From positions 58,252-122,251 of the forward strand of contig CAZFLM010000011.1 in assembly GCA_964519955.1 (NCBI GenBank): a DNA stretch of 64,000 nucleotides. The letters are read 5' to 3'. Origin of the DNA: CAZFLM01 sp964519955 (GTDB lineage Bacteria > Armatimonadota > Chthonomonadetes > Chthonomonadales > CAJBBX01). A program made the position numbers and the translations under genes. Shown here in pieces: positions 33,837 to 41,415 of the stretch. Numbering within the stretch: the first letter of the stretch is position 1; the number at the start of each line of letters is the position of its first letter. The notes under the pieces are model-generated. The model was not told the origin of the DNA. It searched no databases and saw nothing but the letters and a program-made list of their open reading frames with translations.

Positions 33837-35060
33837 GTGGCCGACACGACATTGATCCGATCGCTGACGTTGCGCAACTTTCTGTCCTACGGGGACAAGG
33901 CGGAGCCCATCGGCCTCGGCCCGCTCAACGTCATCATCGGGGCGAATGGGTCGGGGAAGTCCAACCTGATCGAGGCCACGCGGCTGTTGCGCGGCTGCAC
34001 TGCTGACCTAGCTGCACCCATTCTGCGAGCCGGCGGCACCGACGAGTGGATATGGAAGGGCCCCAAGAGCCGGGGCACCGCGGGCGTTCGTGTTGAAGCC
34101 GCAGATCGCGTGACACAGGACACAATCATCCACGAGCTCTCGTTCTCGAGCGTGAGAGGACGTCTAGACGTCTCGAGCGAGAGGATCTGGGATCCAATGG
34201 CTGGAGACGGAGCAAGCGAGGCCGGTGCCATATACCTGTGTACTCCGGACCACTACATGGTGCGAACTTGGCAGTTCGCCCCGGCTGGTCAGGGCGAGGA
34301 TCTGGATATGGTGCCCTCGCTCCGGTATCTGAACTCCGACCATGTCGTCTTCGATCAATCCGTGCTATCACAGCGCACCGACCGCGACATGTATCCAGAA
34401 CTGGCGTGGCTCGCAGGTCTCTACCGGAACATCGCGGTGTACGCCGAGCTACAGACCTCGTCGCAGTCGCCCGCCCGTCGACCCCAGTTCACGGACTTGC
34501 CGCAGAACACGCTTGGCGAGGACGGAAGCAACCTCGCGCTAGTCGTTAGCGACCTTATGAACAACCCCGAGGCCAAGCGCCTGGTATTGGATCGGCTCCG
34601 ACGATTCAACGACAGGATCGCGTCTCTCAACGTCCTCGTGTACGGCGGAACAGCTCAGTTGTTCATTGAGGAGAAGGGCCTCTCGCGCAACGTACCAGCC
34701 ACCCGCATCTCGGACGGCACACTGCGCTTCCTCTACCTGGCGGCAGTCCTATGCCATCCCAGCCCGCCGGGCGTCATCTGCCTCGAGGAGCCCGAGATCG
34801 GCATGCACCCAGATGCCGTAGGCCTGATCGCGGAGATGCTTGTTGAGGCCTCCACGCGGTCGCAGGTGATTGTGACCACGCACTCCGATCTGCTCGTCTC
34901 GGCGCTCTCGGATCATGCCGACGCGGTCCTGGTGTGCGAGATGACCGAGGAGGGGAGCCGGATGAAGAGGCTGGAGAGCGCGAAGCTGGCCAAGTGGCTG
35001 GAGAAGTACTCGCTCGGCGACCTCTGGCTGCGCGGTCAGATCGGCGGCACCCGGTGGTGA
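33837..35060 (+). CDS. AAA15/21-type ATPase (OLD/RecF-like) of a three-gene conflict-type operon
   Basis: The 407-residue protein starts at GTG with AAGGAG eight bases upstream. It begins LRNFLSYGDKAEP and has Walker A GANGSGKSN at residues 36-43, a signature-like ISDGTLRFLYLAAVL, Walker B GVICLEEPEIGMHPDA and the His switch VIVTTHSDLL. This is the SMC/RecF/OLD-type ABC ATPase core without a coiled coil. It overlaps the DUF4276 gene by GTGA. In OLD and PARIS systems a like ATPase works with a TOPRIM nuclease partner, so a defence role is plausible but not shown. Its GC content looks lower than that of its neighbours, which hints at transfer. Confidence 0.85.
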   Translation: MADTTLIRSLTLRNFLSYGDKAEPIGLGPLNVIIGANGSGKSNLIEATRLLRGCTADLAAPILRAGGTDEWIWKGPKSRGTAGVRVEAADRVTQDTIIHELSFSSVRGRLDVSSERIWDPMAGDGASEAGAIYLCTPDHYMVRTWQFAPAGQGEDLDMVPSLRYLNSDHVVFDQSVLSQRTDRDMYPELAWLAGLYRNIAVYAELQTSSQSPARRPQFTDLPQNTLGEDGSNLALVVSDLMNNPEAKRLVLDRLRRFNDRIASLNVLVYGGTAQLFIEEKGLSRNVPATRISDGTLRFLYLAAVLCHPSPPGVICLEEPEIGMHPDAVGLIAEMLVEASTRSQVIVTTHSDLLVSALSDHADAVLVCEMTEEGSRMKRLESAKLAKWLEKYSLGDLWLRGQIGGTRW

Positions 35061-35692
35061 GCCAGATCGCGATCTTCGTGGAGGGCGGCGGCAGCGGGAA
35101 GGCGCTGAGGAGGGATCTGCGCGAGGCGTTCGACGGGCTCCTGCGCAGCCAGCGCGAAGCGGCACGGAGGCGCGGCATCGAGTTCCAGGTCGTGCCCTGC
35201 GGTCCCCGCGGCGACGCGTACAACGACTTCCTGCTTGCCGTCGGCGAGAGCCCCGAAGCCATCAACATCCTGCTGGTCGACGCTGAAGGTCCCGTGGCCG
35301 AGGGGCGAAGTGGGAAGCCCGTCGGCTCCTGGGAGCACCTTCGCCGCCAGGAGAGCTGGGCGCGGCCCGAGGGAGTGGACGACGACCGCTGCTTCCTGAT
35401 GACCCAGTGCATGGAAGCGTGGCTGGTCGCCGATGCCGCGGCGGTGCAGGAGCACTACGGGCAGTGTCTCGCGGTCGCCGCCCTGCCGAAGCGCAAGGAC
35501 GTCGAGGCGATACCCAAGGGCGATGTGCTGGGCGCGCTGGAGAAGGCGACCAGCAAGTGCCCCGACGCGTACCGCAAGTCGCACGCGTTCAAGATACTGC
35601 GTCGGGCGAGTCCGGAGAAGGTGAGGAGCGCGGCGCCCGAGTGCGAGCGCTTGTTCGCTGTGCTGGCGAAGGCGATCGGGGCGTCGGAGTGA
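35057..35692 (+). CDS. DUF4276-family (TOPRIM-like) protein, partner of the ATPase
   Basis: The 211-residue protein starts at a GTG inside the ATPase stop (GTGA). It opens IAIFVEGGGSGKALRRD and has INILLVDAEGPV at about residue 75, an early Glu plus a later D-x-E in the order expected of TOPRIM-like metal sites. DUF4276 proteins are commonly encoded next to AAA ATPases. By analogy with OLD, Gabija and PARIS it could be the nuclease or effector half of the pair. FLMTQCMEAWLVAD and FKILRRASPEKV are further family-like segments. Family assignment is moderately sure; activity is inferred. Confidence 0.78.
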   Translation: MSQIAIFVEGGGSGKALRRDLREAFDGLLRSQREAARRRGIEFQVVPCGPRGDAYNDFLLAVGESPEAINILLVDAEGPVAEGRSGKPVGSWEHLRRQESWARPEGVDDDRCFLMTQCMEAWLVADAAAVQEHYGQCLAVAALPKRKDVEAIPKGDVLGALEKATSKCPDAYRKSHAFKILRRASPEKVRSAAPECERLFAVLAKAIGASE

Positions 35693-36123
35693 GTTGCGCC
35701 GACGCTGGCGACAGCCGGCCTGACACGGTCTACCGGGCCATCGAGCTGCACGACTCGCAACTGATCGGCTTCGTACGCGTCGGCGCTCAGGTGATCGTGT
35801 TCCTGCGTGCGTACCTTCACCAGAGCGAGGGGGCGCCCGGCGTCGATCGCGGGACCGGGTGGGTGCAGGCCGCGGCGCTGCGGTGGGCGGAGGCGCGCGT
35901 CGTGGGCGCGGCTGGGGAGCTGCCCGCCGACATCTGGGACGGATCTCTTATCGTGGGCGACGAGGCCATGCCGAACACGGTGCCGGTACCGTTCGCGTAC
36001 GAAGGCCCGGTCGTCCTGCGGCTGGTTCTGGCAGACGGGGCCGAGGCCGCCATTGACGGCACGGACGCGAGCCTCGTTCTGATCGGCGAGCCGGAGTTCG
36101 TGGAGGAGTTTGCCGGAGCCTGA
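35689..36123 (+). CDS. third protein of the ATPase/DUF4276 operon, unknown function
   Basis: This 144-residue protein also starts at a GTG inside the preceding stop (GTGA), the second such overlap in a row, so all three genes are probably made in step. The sequence (AIELHDSQLIGFVRVGAQ, LHQSEGAPGVDRGTGWVQ, IGEPEFVEEF) looks like a compact all-beta or alpha/beta domain. I do not recognise the family, though the style recalls small immunity or adaptor proteins. Its stop codon is the first triplet of a 104-bp sequence repeated at 38912, so the present 3' end was set by a rearrangement or by an ancestral junction there. Confidence 0.7.
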   Translation: MSCADAGDSRPDTVYRAIELHDSQLIGFVRVGAQVIVFLRAYLHQSEGAPGVDRGTGWVQAAALRWAEARVVGAAGELPADIWDGSLIVGDEAMPNTVPVPFAYEGPVVLRLVLADGAEAAIDGTDASLVLIGEPEFVEEFAGA

Positions 36124-36223
36124 CTCGCCGGCAGAGCCGCCCCCGACGGATCGGGAGGCGGCTCTACTCGGTGGCGAAGTCGGACATGATCTGCGGCGTG
36201 GCGGTGTCGAACCCTACCACGTC
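36120..36223. repeat. 104-bp direct repeat, copy of the ro60 3' end
   Basis: This stretch matches 38912-39015 at all but one base (36215). The other copy contains the last ~20 codons of the Ro60 gene and its terminator hairpin. Here it is a detached fragment 2.8 kb from the gene, bordering a two-gene block. Confidence 0.93.
36134..36164. terminator. hairpin terminator within the repeated segment
   Basis: GAGCCGCC and GGCGGCTC form an 8-bp stem, extended inside by CCCGA/TCGGG around CGGA. No T tract follows on either strand. It lies between the convergent ends of the ATPase operon and the HEAT-repeat gene. The same hairpin is at 38926-38956 behind ro60. Confidence 0.65.
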
Positions 36224-36238
36224 AACGCGCGCGGCGGC

Positions 36239-37054
36239 CTATCGCCCCCCGGGCCTCGCCTTGCGGAAGGGCTGTTCCAGCTTCACTGTGCGCACCTGAC
36301 GCCCCTGGACGTCGAACACGCGCCAGCCCGCGACGACGTCCCCTTCTGCCACCTCCTGGACCGTGTATCCGAGGCGCGAGAGCCCGCGCCCGGCCTCCTC
36401 ATGCAGCGGGTAGTAGACATCATCATTGTTCACTACAGCCCCCTTGAAGCGCCGGAACGGGTCGTCGAGGCTTTTCAGCAGCGCGCTGGCCACTGCGGTC
36501 CTCGTGTCTGCGCTGAGTGGCTTCCATGTCTCGCCGGGCCGCACCCGTCTGGGCACGTCCGTGGCGGCCGGTGGCCTCGTGAACGCCGCCAGCGCGATCA
36601 TAGCCTCGTAGCGGATAGACCCCTCCGGCTCTTTGGCGAGTATGCGGACGAGCTCGGGAATGGTGTCCTGGGCTCCGGTTCTGGCCAGGGCAATCGTGAT
36701 GCGGTCCTTGACGCGCGGGTCGGTCTCCCGGTCGCGATACGCGCGGAGTACGGCAGGCGCCTCGGCTCCCGGGAACCTGAGCGCGCCAAGGATCACCTGC
36801 TGGACGTAGCCGCTGTCGATCGGCCCGCCACCAATGCCCCATCTTGGGGGAGAGGGGTTCGCCAACTCCTCCCGTAGGAAGGCGACGCCCCTTGCTATGC
36901 GCTGCTCAGCCGTCGCCGTCGTGGGCGTCTGTACAGCGTCCACCCTGCGCAGGTCAAACCCGCCTTGTCCCAAGGATGACATCTGAGCCAACAGAAGCAC
37001 CGTTACGAACTGGATGATCGTGCGCAGCATTGCGCCTACATGCTTCGTCTTCAT
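36239..37054 (-). CDS. secreted HEAT-repeat protein
   Basis: The 271-residue protein starts MKTKHVGAMLRTIIQFV, a signal peptide, after GAGGGAG. Its middle has repeated helix pairs of the HEAT type (PAVLRAYRDRETDPRVKDRITIALART split over two repeats, then IPELVRILAKE and IRYEAMIALAAF). The C terminus is rich in beta residues. HEAT proteins bind other proteins; a partner might be the secreted metalloprotease-like protein whose gene ends 12 bases upstream on the same strand. The pair sits between two copies of the 104-bp ro60 3' repeat. Confidence 0.75.
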   Translation of the reverse strand: MKTKHVGAMLRTIIQFVTVLLLAQMSSLGQGGFDLRRVDAVQTPTTATAEQRIARGVAFLREELANPSPPRWGIGGGPIDSGYVQQVILGALRFPGAEAPAVLRAYRDRETDPRVKDRITIALARTGAQDTIPELVRILAKEPEGSIRYEAMIALAAFTRPPAATDVPRRVRPGETWKPLSADTRTAVASALLKSLDDPFRRFKGAVVNNDDVYYPLHEEAGRGLSRLGYTVQEVAEGDVVAGWRVFDVQGRQVRTVKLEQPFRKARPGGR

Positions 37055-37065
37055 GTGGAGCTCCC

Positions 37066-38701
37066 TCACTGCCACTGGTGGCCTGGGCTGGCCCAATCAG
37101 ACGAGTCACAGGAGCCGTTGACCCACGCCGGCTCGCGTCTGAGAGCGTAGTCCTCTATGTCGGGAAGGGGGTTCACCCCGTAGCTGAACGTGTCTTGGTA
37201 GGTTGCGCGGAGGAGGGGGTCGTAAGGATGCCCTGCCACCAGAAGCTCCTCAATGTCATCAGGTATGTGGTCGCCATCAAGGTCATACAGCATGTCGACG
37301 GGGTTGTCGCCCCAGAAGAACACCAAGTCGTCCAGGTGTTGCTGCTCGTGGCGGCAGGTATTCGCAAAGAGGTCGATACCTTCGGCGTTGTTCCACGTGC
37401 CGGCTGCGCCGGCAAAGCCGGCCAGCTCGTATATCTCACTCACCCAGGCGCCTTCGGCCGCGTTCCAGTAGGTCATACCGGTGTTGTTGCCGTTGGTCCC
37501 TCCCCACCTGTGGGTGCCGTAGTTCGCGGCTGTCTGGCTCCAGTAGTAATACCAGTTGGGTGTCACCCCGCTGCCGTCGCCGGGGTGGTTGTTGCCTACC
37601 TTGGTGTAGAACACCGCGACGGTTGCGGACTGGGTGGTCGCGAGGTCGGCTGCGCAGACCGCCATCGTCACGATCTTCTCGCCGAGATCGGAGTTGGATA
37701 GGGGCAGGCCCAGGTACGTGAAGGGCTGGATGATCGTGTCGCCACTGACAGCTTTGGTGCCGGGAGTCCTGACACAGGGGGCGCCGACCTCAAAGCTCGT
37801 GAACGTGGTGTCGTTGAGGTAGTTGCCGGCGGGCGTCCCGAAGAACCGAGCGCGCCACACCGGCGGAGGGTTTGGGTTGGTCGGATCATCGACCTCATAC
37901 AGGCGGGCGGTTGGCAATACATCGAAGAGCAGACGGTTGTGCTGGGCTTTTGGGTACCAGTTCGTGGCGCGATCAGGTACCGCCAGGATGGCCCAGATCG
38001 GGACAGGCGTGGGGGTGATCGTGACTCTGGCCTCGACCGGGGTCCTGATCCGGGAACCGTTGTTCGGGGCGAACGAGGCGCTGGTGGCGGCCGTCAGTTC
38101 GACCACCAACGTCGCGACGCCGCTAGGCGCAACGGGAACGAAGGCATGCGGGGAAGCAACGTTGCAGTCGCCCGACGTCCACGACAGCTCGCCGAGCGGG
38201 GTGGACTGGCTTCCGCTCTGGTTGAGGTAGACGACCCCGTCGGCGCTTAGGCAGACCGACGCACTGATCGTGCCGCCGTCCTGCTCCACGACGCCGTCGT
38301 ATGTAGCGGTGTACCCAATGTTGACTGTCACGCCTATGGTGGGCGGGGCGGGGTCGGTGACTAGGTCTTTCCCCGCATCGGGCACCCACCGGATGGTGAA
38401 GGTCTTGGTGCAGGTGTTGGTCGAGGCACTGGCCGAGCCGTGGTTGGCTCGGTTGACGTGGCTAACTAGCGTGATGCCTGCATCGGTTGGTGGAAGCGTA
38501 AACGCGATGCCATTGCCGAGCGTGTGTCCGTTGGCGGAGTTCCAGCAGCCCTGGCGGGTGTAGAAGCCCGTCGCTTGTCCGGCTAGCACTGGTCCTGGAT
38601 CAACGACGAATGTGCCCGCGGAGGCGGGACGGGGCGCGGCGAGGCCGGGTGCCAGACAAGCCAGGAACACTAGAGCCGGGGGGGGGTGCCTTCGGCAACA
38701 T
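37066..38701 (-). CDS. secreted metalloprotease-like protein, start out of frame at a C9 tract
   Basis: The frame encodes ~530 residues with beta-rich domains, a late HEQQH (CRHEQQHLDDLVFFW) that fits an HExxH zinc site, and DLDGDHIPDDIE, a calcium-binding thrombospondin-3/dockerin-like repeat. The best start is the ATG at 38701, with AAAGGAGG in front and a sigma70 promoter at 38766-38794. From that ATG a run of nine C (38678-38686) puts the body one base out of frame. With eight C the product would begin MLPKAPPPALVFLACLAPG, a perfect signal peptide. Either the gene is phase-variable, or it is frameshifted, or the base count is wrong. Protease function is inferred from one motif. Confidence 0.65.
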
Positions 38702-38765
38702 GATGCGTCCTCCTTTGTCTGCTGCTCGATAGACGGAAAGACAGACCGGTGTGCTTGGCACATTC

Positions 38766-38794
38766 ACTGTATCATGCGGAGACTCCGGTGTCAA
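38766..38794 (-). promoter_or_regulatory. sigma70-type promoter for the C9-tract gene
   Basis: On the minus strand TTGACA is followed after 17 bases by TACAGT. The spacer contains the palindrome CGGAGTCTCCG, a possible operator. Transcription would start near 38759, downstream of the alternative in-frame ATG at 38763, which supports the ATG at 38701 as the start. Confidence 0.7.
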
Positions 38795-38911
38795 TGGGTA
38801 CTTGGTACCAGCATATGCACTCAGTACGGAGCCGGGACTGATGTTGCGGCTTACGGTCGGGTGGCGCTGGCGCCGGCTGTTCGCGGCGCAGGCGAGGGGC
38901 ATCGGGGAGGA

Positions 38912-39015
38912 CTGACTCGCCGGCAGAGCCGCCCCCGACGGATCGGGAGGCGGCTCTACTCGGTGGCGAAGTCGGACATGATCTGCGGCGTGGCGGTGTC
39001 GAACCCCACCACGTC
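38912..39015. repeat. 104-bp direct repeat, parent copy at the ro60 3' end
   Basis: Identical to 36120-36223 except for one base. It spans the last ~20 codons of ro60, its stop at 38956-38958 and the hairpin at 38926-38956. Confidence 0.93.
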
Positions 39016-40557
39016 GAGCATGCCGGCATCGCTCGGGTCGGCGATGCTGAAGCCGTTGCTGACCATGCCGACTACGATCAGCTTGGCCGGGATGCCCATC
39101 CGCTCCCGGTATTGGCGGAGTGCCTGGGGCGGGTGGATCGACCCGTGCCACGTCTCGCTGTCCGTCAGGACCACGAACACGTCGGCTGCGACGCGGTTCT
39201 TCATGGCCCAGAGCATCGGCAAGGCGCAGTCCGTGCCGCCGAACGGGATGTTGTCCATCCGCTTGACGACGTCGTCCAGGCGCTGCCTCGGCGAGATGTC
39301 CAGCGGGATCAGCGTCGTCGAGAACGCCGTCATCGTGTGGTTCGGCTCCGTCGCCGCGGTGATGAGCGCCATTGCCGCGCACCCCACCCTCGGCGTCAGG
39401 CCCGGCACCCCCGCGATCGTCCCGCAGGTCATCGAGCTGGACACGTCCAGCCCGAGGACCCAGCTCTTCCCCGTCGGCGTCACGTTCCCGAAGGATGCGT
39501 AGAACGCCCGGTCGAGCGCGTCGACGATCTGGGCGACCGGCTGCCACGTGTTCTGGCCCCGAGCGCCGTGGCCCGCCGCGTACGTCTTGAGCGCGGAGAG
39601 GACCGCGATCGGGTGGACCCGAGCCTTCCGGAGCTGCCCCGCGTCGCCGAGGTGCGCCACGACCTTCTGGGCCGCCGCGCTTCCCGGCGCGATCAGCCCG
39701 ACGCGAGTCATCGTCGCCAGGTTGCGGATCATCGCGGTGAACGGCATCTCCTCGAGAAGCGCCTCCCACACACAGGCCTCCGTCAGCCACTGGGTCGGGA
39801 TGGCCTCGCGCGGGAGCCTCTGCTCGCGGGTGAGCGCCACGATCTCCTTCGCCGACTGCGCCTCCTTGGCCCGCTCGAACGCCGCGACCAGCGCCAGCGC
39901 CTCGTCGGCCCTGGCGTCGGCCTCGACCTCCGGCCACCCCTGCGTGGCCCAGCGGTAGACGCCGCGGTGCGCGGCGTCCGCCGGAACCGGGTGCGAGAGC
40001 CGGAGCAGGTCGCGGTGGCTCCAGCCGTCGCGGGCCTGGTACTTCACCGCCTGGTACGCCAGCTTCTCGGCCGGCATCGCGTTGTACCAGTCGGCCACGG
40101 CGGACCGCAGACCCCGGCCCCAGCCGCGCATCCCGTCCACGTACTCGGCGAAATGGAACAGGTGCGTGCCGATGCGGCAGACGCGCGGCAGAGCATCGAG
40201 CGCGGCCCGGCGGGTCGCGGCATCGCCCACCGCCGTGCAGAGCGCCAGCGAGAAGATCGCCGGGTCGTTCTTCGGCGCCCGCCCGGCGTCCGAGACCTCA
40301 GCGATGCGCGCGACCACCCGCGGCCCGTCCGCCTCGATGCAGCGCGCGACAGCCTCGGCGTTCTCGCGGGTGAGCTTCTGCTCGCCGATGTAGTACGTTC
40401 CGCCCTCCGCGCCCAGGACGAGGAACCGGTCGAGCCGCTTCCAGTCGTCGACCGCCCAGGCGAAGCCGCCCGCGCTGTTCGCCACCTGCCCGGAGCCCGG
40501 GATCGGCAGCGACTGCGGGGTCGCCTTCCTCGACAGCACGTTCTTGAGGTACCTCAT
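38956..40557 (-). CDS. rsr: Ro60 ortholog (TROVE and vWA domains), Y RNA-binding ring protein
   Basis: Ro60 orthologs form a HEAT-type ring that binds Y RNAs and misfolded RNA ends; in Deinococcus the Y RNA tethers it to PNPase for structured-RNA decay. The 533-residue protein has a TROVE region at about residues 25-350 (VDDWKRLDRFLVLGAEGGTY, ending before SWVLGLDVSSSM) and a C-terminal vWA domain whose MIDAS starts at D371 (DVSSS). GGAGG precedes the ATG. The 3' end of a Y-RNA-like element lies only 37 bases upstream, and seven more lie behind it on the same strand, so RNA and protein partners are encoded together. Family assignment is firm. Confidence 0.95.
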   Translation of the reverse strand: MRYLKNVLSRKATPQSLPIPGSGQVANSAGGFAWAVDDWKRLDRFLVLGAEGGTYYIGEQKLTRENAEAVARCIEADGPRVVARIAEVSDAGRAPKNDPAIFSLALCTAVGDAATRRAALDALPRVCRIGTHLFHFAEYVDGMRGWGRGLRSAVADWYNAMPAEKLAYQAVKYQARDGWSHRDLLRLSHPVPADAAHRGVYRWATQGWPEVEADARADEALALVAAFERAKEAQSAKEIVALTREQRLPREAIPTQWLTEACVWEALLEEMPFTAMIRNLATMTRVGLIAPGSAAAQKVVAHLGDAGQLRKARVHPIAVLSALKTYAAGHGARGQNTWQPVAQIVDALDRAFYASFGNVTPTGKSWVLGLDVSSSMTCGTIAGVPGLTPRVGCAAMALITAATEPNHTMTAFSTTLIPLDISPRQRLDDVVKRMDNIPFGGTDCALPMLWAMKNRVAADVFVVLTDSETWHGSIHPPQALRQYRERMGIPAKLIVVGMVSNGFSIADPSDAGMLDVVGFDTATPQIMSDFATE

Positions 40558-40594
40558 GGTACGCCTCCATCTGCCTCGTCATCGAGGCCGGTAC

Positions 40595-40675
40595 GAGATG
40601 GGCAAGGGGCGCGCCCGGAGCCGTCCCATGGGACAGCATCTGGTTCAAGATAACCCGGACGCTCCGGCCCATCTC
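40595..40675 (-). ncRNA. Y-RNA-like element Y1 (ends in the Ro-binding stem)
   Basis: The ends pair perfectly over 9 bp (GAGATGGGC/GCCCATCTC). The 5' strand then has GGGCCGGAG, six bases and GGTTATC, the conserved Ro-binding arrangement. An inner stem GTCCGG/CCGGGC encloses the distal part, which contains the hairpin GTCCCATGGGAC. The opposite internal-loop strand reads GCGCCCCTT. It lies between tRNA-like element T1 (3 bases away) and ro60. Confidence 0.85.
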
Positions 40676-40678
40676 AAA

Positions 40679-40799
40679 GGGGATGGCGGGATTCGAACCC
40701 GCGACCTGCCGATTAGCAATCGATAACCCTCCGTCTTCGGCCCGCATCGGGCAAGGTGCGACAGACGGTAGAGCTGCTCTGCCTCTGAGCTACATCCCC
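40679..40799 (-). ncRNA. tRNA-like Y RNA T1, permuted form
   Basis: The outer part is a near-perfect tRNA: acceptor GGGGATG/CATCCCC, D arm GCTC-AGAGGCA-GAGC, T arm GCGGG-TTCGAAT-CCCGC, with no encoded CCA. Between the D and T arms lies a Ro-binding module instead of a normal anticodon arm: CCGTC pairs with GACGG, an internal loop follows, and GCCCG-ATG-CGGGC closes the end. The core motif is GGGCCGAAG, six bases, GGTTATC. A short CGA-TTGCTAA-TCG loop with a GCT triplet follows. Gene finders may call this an odd tRNA-Ser, but it lacks the long variable arm of tRNA-Ser. Confidence 0.85.
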
Positions 40800-40829
40800 A
40801 CGAACATCCTCACGTCCTGGTGCGACCCG

Positions 40830-40983
40830 CGGTGGCGACGGAGCGCCACCCTCCCGAACACCCTCACGCCCTGGAGGGTCGGCCTCCGTGCCGACCGCGC
40901 CTTGGTGCGACCCGCGGTGGCGACGGAGCGCCACCCTCACGAACACCTTCACGCCCTGGAGGGTCGGCCTCCGTGCCGACCGC
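40830..40983 (-). repeat. dispersed repeat family B, two inverted copies inside the Y RNA array
   Basis: Two ~80-base units, each with GGTGGCG-ACGGAG-CGCCACC and GGTCGGC-CTCCGT-GCCGACC. Both are perfect 7-bp hairpins with six-base loops that are reverse complements of each other. They separate elements T1 and Y2. Confidence 0.85.
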
Positions 40984-41071
40984 GTGGACGGGCAAAGCAT
41001 CCGGCCTGGCGCCATTCGCCTTGCGGCGCTTCGGAGTCGAACCGATAAGCCAGGCACTCCGGCCCGTCCAC
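40984..41071 (-). ncRNA. Y-RNA-like element Y2 with T-arm and capped acceptor-like stem
   Basis: A 10-bp end stem (GTGGACGGGC/GCCCGTCCAC) is followed by GGGCCGGAG, six bases and GCTTATC. The inner stem is GCCTGG/CCAGGC. The distal part has TCGG-TTCGACT-CCGA, a classic T arm and loop, and then CGCC-GCAA-GGCG, an acceptor-like stem capped by a GNRA tetraloop. This is the layout expected of YrlA-type tRNA-mimicking Y RNAs. Confidence 0.87.
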
Positions 41072-41076
41072 TTCAT

Positions 41077-41147
41077 CCCGGCGGACAAGTTGGCGCGTGT
41101 GGGGCTAATCGATCTCAACGATAACCCACTCGCTCCGGCCCGCCCGG
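41077..41147 (-). ncRNA. Y-RNA-like element Y3 (short form)
   Basis: The end stem CCGGGCGGGC/GTCCGCCGGG has one mismatch and one G-T pair. The core is GGGCCGGAG, six bases, GGTTATC. The inner stem is GTGGG/CCCAC, and a small loop with ATCG/CGAT caps the element. The opposite internal-loop strand is GCGCCAACTTG. No T arm is present, so this is a compact Y RNA. It is five bases from Y2. Confidence 0.8.
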
Positions 41148-41167
41148 GGCACGGCCTAACAAGGCAC

Positions 41168-41270
41168 CGAGACGGGCAAGGGGCGCATCTGGGCGGCGCC
41201 AGGCGTACCCGGTTCCAGGCTCTCACCCTGGGCCAAGAGGGAGGTAACCCAGACACTCCGGCCCGTCTCG
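41168..41270 (-). ncRNA. Y-RNA-like element Y4 (long form)
   Basis: A perfect 10-bp end stem (CGAGACGGGC/GCCCGTCTCG), then GGGCCGGAG, six bases and GGTTACC. The inner stem is TCTGGG/CCCAGA, with the internal-loop strand TGCGCCCCTT. The distal domain of about 55 bases can form further stems (CTCT/AGAG) but shows no clear T loop. It is five bases from the end of T2. Confidence 0.84.
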
Positions 41271-41275
41271 ATGTT

Positions 41276-41398
41276 GGGGACGGTGGGATTCGAACCCACG
41301 GCCGTCGGAGTCCGGTAACCGTCTGCCTCCGGCCCGGTTCGGGCGAGTGGGTGGCCGACGAGACACTTCCGATGCTCTATCCACTGAGCTACGTCCCC
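41276..41398 (-). ncRNA. tRNA-like Y RNA T2, permuted form
   Basis: Acceptor GGGGACG/CGTCCCC, D arm GCTC-AGTGGATA-GAGC, T arm GTGGG-TTCGAAT-CCCAC. TCGGA/TCCGA forms a 5-bp stem in the anticodon-stem position, but its loop of ~58 bases holds the Ro-binding module: TCGTC/GACGG, an internal loop, and GCCCG-AAC-CGGGC closed by three bases. The core is GGGCCGGAG, six bases, GGTTACC. There is no usable anticodon loop (no T33), so it should not decode. Confidence 0.86.
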
Positions 41399-41415
41399 TG
41401 GTTGTCTGCCGGCGG

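Noticed and set aside
36239..38701. Composite transposon bounded by the 104-bp direct repeats
   Set aside because: No transposase, no terminal inverted repeats and no short target duplication were seen; the repeats are parts of ro60.
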